Below are positions 56,206 to 64,000 of a stretch of 64,000 bases of DNA, in pieces. The notes under the pieces are model-generated. The model saw only the letters and a program-made list of their open reading frames with translations, did not search any database and was not told the DNA's origin. Made by a program: the position numbers and the translations under genes. Positions within the stretch are counted from its first letter, which is position 1, and each line of letters opens with the position of its first letter. The DNA comes from Massospora cicadina (lineage: Eukaryota; Entomophthoromycota; Entomophthoromycetes; Entomophthorales; Entomophthoraceae), in the NCBI GenBank assembly GCA_022478985.1, contig JAKSZP010008021.1, positions 110,417-174,416 on the forward strand, read 5' to 3'.

Positions 56206-58647
56206 ATGGTGGGAAACCCCGCAAAAAAACCCGCAGGCTATGCCAAACGAGCCAGCACCACCCCCAAACGAAGCAACCCTCGGTTACCCACCTCAGGGTC
56301 AACCAGAATCACCCGCTCTCAAGCAGCAGCCATGAAAGCAGGCACCACCCCCAACCTGGAGCTACTCCAACTAGCGCCAGTTCACCTGATCACACTTCTG
56401 CAACCTGCACGCCTAACAGCTCTGTGTGCGCTGCCTCCCACCAACCCGCTGGGCCCCCTCCAACCAAGGAGGCCATCACTCACGCTGTTTTAATGGCGTC
56501 TGCTCAGTCGAATGCAACTCAGCCCATCCAGGCATTCACCTCCCCCATTGTGTCAGCTAATTCAGTCCCATCTATTTTTGCTGACGCCGTGTTTCTGGCT
56601 CCCTCCATGAGGGGCGATACCCAGCTACCTGGCCCCCAAATCCTCAGATGTAAGGTTGGATTAGCCGCTCATTCTGGTTCATTAAGCACCAAATTGGGAC
56701 AATCTACTCTTCCCAATGAGGATTCAAATGGTTCGGATTTTGGAACTTCACACCAGTTCCAATCTCACCCGTCCCACTTAAACCCCGTAATTGGCACTAT
56801 TCAAGTCGGCACTTTATCTCAATATGCTGAAAACGACCAATTCACCAATCAGCCAGTGAGTTTTGCCCACGAAATCACAGCAAATACTCGGGCTGAATTT
56901 ACCCAAATAGATTGGGATGATGATGAAACATCTCCCTCCTCCCAACTGGCTGGAGTTAATTCCAATCTGGATGGGCCTCCCCAATTTAGCGAGGCCCAAA
57001 AAACCGCCCCTCAATTTATCATAACGCCAGCAACTGCTGTAACATTCCAGCAACAAGGGAACTCTGCAAACTTGTCCAAACCACCAGCTCACACTCAACC
57101 CGCAATTGCAGCCCAAAGCAAACACAAACGTACCAAAGGAGCCACTGGGCGTGGCAAAAACCTCTGGCACCAACGCTACCCAAAGCTGATCCCCGTGAAG
57201 TGGCGTTTATTGCTGATGTTAAGAAGAAATGGGCCGAAACTAGAGCGCAAAAAAGCTCTACCTCGCTCAACCCTCTCCCACGCAATTCGCCTTTATTATG
57301 GGCATAACCCTGTTAATTCTATACAGAGGATTACTTCTCATACTTTGCAGCGATTGCGGAGACATTCCCAATTAACACCACCATCCATGAATCAGTGGAG
57401 GGCCACTACATCGATGTGGGCTTCACTGAAGCTGCCCTTGCTGACCATGCTGCCACCCTCCAGGTCATTATTCCACGCGGATCTCTTCGCATCTCCCGCA
57501 CACGCTCTCACCTGAGAAAATTTCATGGGTTACTTTTTCCAACCTACCAACGACTGTTGATCCTGAGTCTCTTAAACTGGCACTCCATCGTGGTTTAATG
57601 GAGTTTGGGTCTGTTCTTTCAGTGGACTTTAGCGTCCCCTCTTACTATGCTCCCACTCAAAGAGCTCGCACTGCTAGGGCGTCATTCATCCCCTCCCCCA
57701 CTGTTTCCCGCAACATTGAGGTTATTCCTCGTGTGGCGGTAGTTGGGGCATGCCCTGAGATCTTTTTGTCGACCCTGATCAGGCGCCCCCGGTGTTCATG
57801 GTGTAACGCCCTTGGACACTTGTATAGTGGCTGCACAGCTCGAAAACAAGCCCTCTTAGCCACCACCCAGGGGCCTAAACCAGGCCAAAAACGATCCCAC
57901 ATGGCTGCAGCAGCAATTCCACAACCCACACAATGGGTTCCCGTTCAAGACCTGTCCCCTGAGGCCTTACGCCTAGCAGTTGAAACAGCTAACCCCACTA
58001 TTGGTATGGGATACCTTCGCGCTCATGCCCCCCTTCCAATGGGCACCCCCTCCAATCTCCCAGAGTCAACTCCCTCTCTCACCAAGCGCAAGGCATCTCC
58101 CACAGGGTGCCCTTCGTCAGCCACCCCCACTCAGGGCTCCGCGGCACCCCCACCAACCTCCACCAGCGATTTATCGCATCAACCCTCAGCTCCCAATGGA
58201 GCTATGCCCACCAGCATGGACTGGCAACCCGCGGCCTGCGGTAGAAGTGCTACCTCAAAGAGTCCTACCCCAACCCCACAGTCCATTTCGCGCGGATCCT
58301 TTGCAGTGTTGGAGGAAGTGAATATGGACTCAGACTCATCAAATGGGGACAACGCGGAGGTCACCATTGAGCACCCTCAGGTCCTTCCCCTGCAACGGAG
58401 CGGGGGCAGCATCTTAGGCTGGCTTACTGGGTCCTCCGCCCCCCCACCCTCTCCTTCCCCTCAGAGCCCTCGACGCTCCTCATGGATTGCAGCTAATAGT
58501 CAAGCTAAAGGACTCAAAACTAGCCGCCTCACAGCAGCAGGTTTAAGCGCTGGCAACCCCCAGGACATGGAGGGGAACAGCTATGAGTCCCCATGGCAGC
58601 ACCCTGGCCCTGCAATCCATCAACGCAAATGGGTTGCGGGACTTTAA
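56206..58647 (+). pseudogene. LINE-A2 ORF1 (RNA-binding gag-like protein), frameshifted
   Basis: From ATG 56206 the frame encodes a basic, Ser/Thr/Pro-rich N-terminus, and shifts near 56347 (one C fewer than in LINE-A1). It continues at 56424-57515, shifts again near 57160, and resumes for the last 349 codons (57598-58647). The RRM-like part lies near 57380-57590 (EGHYIDVGFTEAALADHAAT; NLPTTVDPESLKLAL across a shift). The zinc knuckle CSWCNALGHLYSGC (about 57793-57835) is intact, unlike in LINE-A1. The C-terminal Pro/Ser-rich domain ends at TAA 58645-58647, overlapping ORF2 by 65 nt. The product would coat LINE RNA. Confidence 0.87.
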
Positions 58648-61600
58648 GCGGAGAGCCCGCCTCCTCCGAAACTTCAGGTCAGCAAAAATTGACATCGCTG
58701 CTGTCCAGGAGCCCCATATCCTCCCCCACGAACAATCTGCATGGAATGAACAGTTTGGAGGCAAATCCTTCTGAACTAACCATGCCGCCCTTATTGTTTT
58801 GAATCCCGGGTTAAAACCCATTCTTTTTCACAATATCTAGGTGGCCGCCTCATACTGGCAAACTCACCACTCCTGACTTCTCCTTCTTCGCTGCAAGCAT
58901 CTACCTGCCTAATGCAGGTCAGGAGCAAATCGGCTCTTGGAAGAGCTCCTCCAACTCAATCTCCCACGGAATACAGTCCTCTTAGGAGATTTCAACACAA
59001 CCATAAGTCGCGTCCGTGACTCTTACCCCCTGCAGCAAAGGAACGCCCTGGATCAAGTCGCCTCCAGGATTTCCTTCGCCTGAGCGGCTTTATAGATGCG
59101 CTTCCACCCTCCGCGTCTGGCCTAGGTTGCATGACTAGGATCCAGTATGATGGAGGAGCTTTCCATTCAGCGTCACGCATAGATATGGCACTGATTGGCC
59201 CCCTGCTAATTGGCCGCGTCTCCTCTCCCATCTCTCGTGACAACCATCTGAGTGATCACAGGTCACTCACCGTTGTCCTCACCACCACACTTAGACCGTC
59301 GCGTGGTTCTGGCCTAGGGTTTCCCCAGCTCTTCTCAACAACCCCTTCACTAAGGGGTCTATGACCATCCGGGAGACTCTCACCTCCCCCACCCCACCTG
59401 CTTGACCACAAGGCTAGATGGGCGGTGACCAAGGAGGGCATCACCCGCGTTGCTTACAACTGTGCCAAAGCCCAGATGACTGCAGTTAGCGCCAGAGTCA
59501 AAAGGGCGGAAGCCAGAATCAGACATCTAGAGCGAAACTGCCAGCCTTCGCCCTCTCCCAGAAGGTTGGAAGACTGGGAAGCGGCGCAGGAAGTACTCCG
59601 CTTGGAGCTCACACTGCAGGAAGAACGGGCAGCAAACTTTACAACATCTCATTACTTTGCTCAATGGGAACGCCCCACCCGCTTCTTCTTTCAGAAACAG
59701 AAAGCCCGGTCAACAGCGCAGGATATTACTGCACTGAAGATTGGCACTACAACCACTTCAGATAAGGAGGAAATCACGCAGGAACTACACCACTTCTACT
59801 CCAGCCTCTTCCATGCCACCCAGGTGGACCCATCGGACATCCAAGACTTCCTGTGGCGGGCTCCAGAGCCGCCCATTGACCCACGGGCTGATGAGGCTCT
59901 ACTGGCGCATATTTCCATCCAGGAGATGATGAAAACCCTTCTAAAATCCCCACGGCTTAAAGCCCCAGGCCCAGACGGAATACCCTTTGAGGTGTACCTT
60001 CTGGAACCTGCAGTGATAGTCAGAACCCTCCGCGACCTCTTCGCCGCACTCTTGGTGAATGGCGAGGTCCTCCCCGACTCCAGAGGCTCAATCACGACCC
60101 TCATTCACAAGAAGTCAGACCGTGAGAACCTGGCGAACTGGCGCCCCATAGCGTTGATCAACACAGACCACAAGCTTTTCACGAAGCTTCTGGACAACCG
60201 CATCACCAAATGGGTGTCACCTCGCCTCTCCCCATCCCAGCACGGTTTTATTCCGGGGAGGTCGTTATGGGACAACTATAATGACATTCACGTGACTTTG
60301 ACTGCTAACTCTCGTAAGGTGAATGGCTTTGTGGCTCTCCTGGATATGGAGAAAGCATATGATCGGGTAGCCTGGAAGTATATTGATGCTTCCCTGGCCC
60401 GCTTCCATCTCCCACCCGCAGCTAGGCGCTGGATATCAGCGCTCTATGACCAGCTCCACACCAGAGTCCTGGCGCCAATGGGTTTTACAGTGGCAGTACC
60501 AGTTGGACAGGTCTCCGGCAAGGGACCCCCTGAGCCCTATCCTTTTTAACATCACCCTTGACCCCTCTTGGCCTCCTTACAGGACAAGCTAACAGGGATT
60601 CTGGTCCCAGGTAAAGCCCCCACACGCACCATGGCATTTGCAGATGACACTGCCATTGCATTTGGCTGCCCTGGGGATGTTGCCCTCGCTGCTGTGACCA
60701 TTGAGAGGTACACCAAGGCGTCCAACGCCATGGTCAACACCTCCAAGACAACAGTTGTACAGGTCGGCTCCCCCACCTTCCCCCCACCATTTGGTATTGA
60801 ACCAGAGCGCGGTACCTTCCGTCACCTGGGCGTTCTCACCAACCAACAAGGAGTTGCGCTAAAAGACAATGAGGACTTGCTCCTTGCAGCAGTTAACTCC
60901 AGGATTGCCAGCTGGAACCGGCGGCACATCACCCCCCAGGGTCGAGCTCTGATGGCCAGTGTGTTCCTCCTCTCCAAAGTCTGGTTCCTAGCGCAAGTCT
61001 GCCCATTCACAGATGCCTTTTATACGCGGCTCAATGTACTCCTCCGCTGTTGGATCTGGGGCTCAAACCATCCACCAATGGCCCTCTCAACCATTTCCTG
61101 ACCCTGCAATGAAGGAGGCCTAGGGCTTCTGGACACGCGATCCCACGCCACCACAATCTTCCTGAAGTTCCTATGGCCGATTGTCTGCTGGGACGCGACC
61201 CCCATGCCCCAATGGGCGCCCGCCCTCCGCCAGTCAGTGTCAGCAGCTCTGGGTCTTCCTAGAGCATCTCTGACCTCATTAGGGGAGTGGCTCACAAACC
61301 ACCCAGGCCATCGCCTAAAACCATCCTCATCCCCCTACTGGAACCAGGCTCTCCTTGCCCTGAAACGAGTAGGCGCGCGGATCCACCATGCCTTCTCATA
61401 CAGAAGGGAAGGCCCTGGCCTCAGCCCCCGTCGCCATGCAATTGTGCACAATGGACAAGTTGTCACAACTCGCCTCAACCCCCAAGATCGTCCTCCCATC
61501 CGCCCAAGACTCCTTGAGCTCCTCCCTCCCTCCGTGAGATTTGACCTTAAGGAATCGTGGAAGGATTTCTATCACCCCAGCCTGTCAGCAAAGGTGTCCA

Positions 61601-62100
61601 ACACCTTATGGAGGGTACTCCACTGTTCATACAGGACAGGGGACCGAACTGGCCCTACCTTCCAGCACCGAAGCTGCCCCCGCTGTGTGGAGCCTATTGA
61701 CTCCCACCTCCATCGTTTTTTCACCTGTCCAGGTGTCACCGCATTTTGGCCAAAGGCCCGCGAGCTCCTCCATGCTCAGCCCTGGTCTGGACACCCTGTG
61801 CAAGTCCTTATGTTTGAGCAGACATTGCCTGGTTGCCACTGACCCCTCTGTGTCCTCGCCTATGCCACAGCCATCTGGACCATCCACAACTCCTTCCTTC
61901 GTGTTGCCTTTGACCAGCAGGTGTGGACCCTTTCACACATGATCACCCACTTTCAGGTACACTTTGAGATGGCCCTGAAGGTCTGCACTATGTCGCCAAC
62001 CCTCCCCCGCTCAATTGTCACTGCAGCACGGCTCTGGCGCGCAAACCCCCTCCCTTTCTCGATGCCTCCTCCCTCCCCTTCCCTCGCCTCAGGCTCTTAG
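58583..62100 (+). pseudogene. LINE-A2 ORF2 (endonuclease-reverse transcriptase), broken
   Basis: It starts at ATG 58583. The endonuclease has SINANG and AAVQEPH, then a TGA at 58772-58774 where LINE-A1 has TGG, and several shifts up to 59425 (LGDFNTT, RIDMAL and SDHRSL are still readable). RT is open over 59425-60549: KAPGPDGIPFE, NWRPIALINTDHKLF, HGFIPGRSLWDNY and LLDMEKAYDRVAW. It shifts near 60515 and continues with DPLSPILFN and FADDTAIAF (about 60640-60660). The C-terminal zinc-binding motif CPRCVEPIDSHLHRFFTCPG (about 61674-61735) is intact. The stop is TAG 62098-62100. No RNase H was seen. Confidence 0.9.
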
Positions 62101-62169
62101 GAGCCCAGGTTTAATTCAATAAACATCGATGAATCCCCCCTTGGGTTGGGACCATCTAGTACTAAAAAA

Positions 62170-62184
62170 AAGCCCATCTCACGC
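62170..62184. repeat. Target-site duplication, right, of LINE-A2
   Basis: AAGCCCATCTCACGC follows the A tail and equals 56096-56110. LINE-B resumes directly after it. Confidence 0.92.
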
Positions 62185-64000
62185 AAGGACCGCTGTCACG
62201 CACAGACCACCTGCAAGCAGGCCGCAAGTTCCGCCAAGACCCAAACTCACACCACAATTTCCACGGAACAAATTCAGGCGGATGCCATGGCAGCACAGCG
62301 GAATAAACCAATCAGATCCTCCACATAAAACCCAACACAACCAAAATGATGAAATTTTTGGACAAGACCAATCAAACACCTCCAACCAAGTGGGAGCAGA
62401 TCCACATTGCACCACTGGGGATCCTCCAGGCAATCACATGTGATAGGCGATGTTATGGAAGACCACTTCAGCCAATCACAATGTGACAACACCTATGCAC
62501 AAGACCCAACCACCCCAACTCCTAGTTTCTGCCCATCAAACCCACAGGCAAATGGCAAAAAAATTTTAATGGGGCAAAAGCCAACCCACGCCAGACCCAA
62601 AATCCACGGAGTATTCCAAGCCAGAAGAAACCAAACAATTCCAGCACCAAGGCCGCCAATCAACACATTGGAACAAATCTGGCTAGTTGACCCCATACTT
62701 GCAGTATGACTCGCGATAAGGAACTGGGTGACCTCAGTGGGTCACCCCAGCATTCCTGATGTGCGGACTACCGCAATCAACATAGGGATGCTCAACATCG
62801 CGGGAGCAAGGCCCCCACATCATGGGCCAAAAAAATGGCTTTCCTGCGCAATATCCCCGTGGATATCTTGGCCATCCAAGAACCCCACTGTCCACTGGGG
62901 GAGGAGGAGTCATGGTATACCATGCTCCTTCCAGCAAAATCCTTTTGGACATACCATTGTGGAATGGTAATTTGAACAAACTGTAACCCTCCAGTAAAAA
63001 TCCAAAGCACATCCTCCCACCTGGAGGGATGGCTGCTCCTAACGAACCTCAAGTGGAATGGAGAAAATTTTGCCATGGCATGTGTGTATGCCCCAAATGA
63101 TCCGAATGACTGCCAAATTTTTTTTTCCAATATCCTCTCAATCCATTTCTTTGAGGTGACGTTTTTCACAAGAGATTTCAACTGCTGGCTTAACACCAAT
63201 AGTGACCACAGGCCCAAGTCTAGTGCTATACCCCGCGGCCACACAGAACTATGCATACTAAAGGCAACGTTGGGCCTATGTGACACCATTCCCAAACAAG
63301 CCCCCACCCTGGCCAACATGACGAGGCCCCACCACAGTAATAACCAGCTGGTCTCAATGACCCGGATTGACCTGATGCTCGCCCTTATAGACTTCTGGCA
63401 CCAAGTATCGAACTTTACAACAACAATTATCCCTTTCTCTGACCATCGAATGGTCTTGATAGTGCTATCATCCTCAGAAAAACATGAAAAACCATCAACC
63501 TGGCACAGAGTTCACCCAAGCACCATCCACCTTCTGGAGCTTAAACTTTGGATTGAGATGGTGCTAAATACACAGCAAGAAAGACAAACACCTGATGGGA
63601 ATTCTATTGCTGAGTGGGAAATTTTCAAGGCTCATGCAATTAAGAAATCCTGCCACCTAAACTCCAGAAAAACAGCCGCAATGTCCGCGACAATCAACAA
63701 GGCTATCAGACAGCTTCAACACTTAGAAAACAACACACCTCGCAAGGGGTACACCCCCCAATGGGGCCGCCTGTGGTTCCAGCTATTGACACAGTTAAAC
63801 TCCCTCTTTAGGAAACACCAGCATTACACTGAAGTATGTTATAAATCAAAATACATTTTATCCGGAGAAACTCACATGGCCCAATTTTTCCCGGTGACAT
63901 GCACACAGGTCCACCAAGCAGATGACACAATGGCATCTACACCATCGGAAATATCAGCTGAATTACACCAATTTTACACTGACCTGTACATGGCGGATTT
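62185..64000 (+). mobile_element. LINE-B, continuation: ORF1 end and ORF2 endonuclease (runs off window)
   Basis: From 62185 the ORF1 C-terminus continues in broken, Gln/Thr/Pro-rich frames. ORF2 begins near 62785 (INIGMLNIAG), shifts near 62810, and then reads as an APE endonuclease in one frame to the window end, apart from a TGA at 62973-62975. Motifs: VDILAIQEPHCPLGEE, ACVYAPNDPND, FFTRDFNCW (variant of GDFN), MTRIDLMLALID and FSDHRMVLIV. Downstream spacer residues (ISAELHQFYTDLYMADF) reach 64000, before the RT core. This ORF2 part is better preserved than LINE-B ORF1. The RT should lie just beyond the window. Confidence 0.82.
62815..64000 (+). pseudogene. LINE-B ORF2 endonuclease domain, one in-frame stop, 3' end outside window
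   Basis: The frame is open from about 62815 to 64000, except for TGA 62973-62975. This gives ~390 readable codons: KKMAFLRNIPVDILAIQEPH with the catalytic Glu, ACVYAPNDPN, RDFNCW, RIDLML and SDHRMV, then a helical linker before RT. The role is to nick target DNA and prime reverse transcription. The missing Gly in RDFN and the stop suggest it is inactive. Confidence 0.78.

Larger units (their letters stand above)
56111..62169 (+). mobile_element. LINE-A2, full-length LINE nested in LINE-B
   Basis: This 6059 bp element has a perfect 15-bp TSD and is colinear with LINE-A1. It has a 5' leader of ~95 bp (CTTTCTGCTAAGCATCACTT shared with LINE-A1), ORF1 56206-58647, ORF2 58583-62100, and the tail CCCCTTGGGTTGGGACCATC then TAGTACTAAAA. 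It interrupts the ORF1 part of LINE-B, so it is younger than LINE-B. Stops and frameshifts show this copy is inactive. Confidence 0.94.

Noticed and set aside
56814..57285. Minus-strand ORFs of 119 and 88 codons
   Set aside because: They mirror LINE-A ORF1 coding sequence on the opposite strand and have no independent support.
4745..62169. Calling LINE-A1 or LINE-A2 an active element
   Set aside because: Both copies have in-frame stops and several frameshifts in ORF1 and ORF2; only the borders are intact.
62792..63319. Minus-strand 175-codon ORF
   Set aside because: The opposite strand encodes a clear APE endonuclease with motifs in order; the minus frame is a shadow.

Overview
The window looks like a fragment of a large, AT-rich, transposon-packed eukaryotic genome, most likely a fungus. 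The reasons are: APE-type LINEs with compact GC-rich bodies in an AT-rich background, several Ty3/gypsy remnants, a Helitron-like terminus, and one probable host gene that looks like a fungal GPI-anchored wall protein (signal peptide, Lys-Arg site, Ser/Thr/Pro-rich body, hydrophobic tail). An early-diverging, repeat-rich lineage would fit, but I cannot fix the taxon. There is no sign of bacterial or organellar organisation.

Layout. 1-11.4 kb: two diverged copies of a ~430 bp repeat (1-450 and 10935-11365) flank a nest holding a 1.9 kb ORF1-only retroposon (1502-3394) and a full-length 6.07 kb LINE (LINE-A1, 4745-10818), each bounded by target-site duplications (TSDs). 11.4-16.6 kb: AT-rich DNA with one well-bounded tRNA-derived SINE (12006-12301) and two copies of a second SINE-like repeat. 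16.6-22.5 kb: a decayed + strand ORF region, then a minus-strand LINE (LINE-C) split by another ORF1-only retroposon (19765-21694). 22.5-26.4 kb: tandem repeats, a TIR element carrying Helitron-like 3' ends, the probable host gene (23995-25431), and paired 14-bp palindromes. 27.1-39.3 kb: three decayed Ty3/gypsy elements in -, +, - orientation. 39.6-41.5 and 46.6-48.5 kb: two more ORF1-only retroposons, with 528-bp direct repeats between them. 50.7-52.6 kb: a fifth ORF1-only copy. 52.9-55.1 kb: a minus-strand LINE 3' half (LINE-D). 55.15-64 kb: LINE-B, interrupted by the second full-length LINE-A (LINE-A2, 56111-62169).

How it fits together. The strongest theme is parasitism on LINE machinery through shared 3' ends. 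Tail A (GGGTTGGGACCATCTAGT, then CTAAAAAA) ends both LINE-A copies, a 32-bp micro-insertion inside a gypsy element, and, in related form, two ORF1-only elements. Tail B (GTAATGTCYGTCCCC ... GGTCAGCTTACCT) ends LINE-D, the tRNA-derived SINE and three other ORF1-only elements. The ORF1-only elements are a coherent ~1.9 kb family (five copies; measured lengths 1893, 1901, 1927 and 1930 bp) that encodes only an RRM-like plus CCHC zinc-knuckle ORF1 protein and no endonuclease or reverse transcriptase. This is analogous in concept to mammalian HAL1, but with two alternative LINE-type tails. It is the best candidate here for something undescribed.

Almost every transposon ORF is broken by stops or frameshifts. 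Differences between the two LINE-A copies, checked at a handful of sites by eye, are often CpG to TpG/CpA, which suggests decay by methyl-CpG deamination. All identities and homologies were judged by eye; no searches were run.
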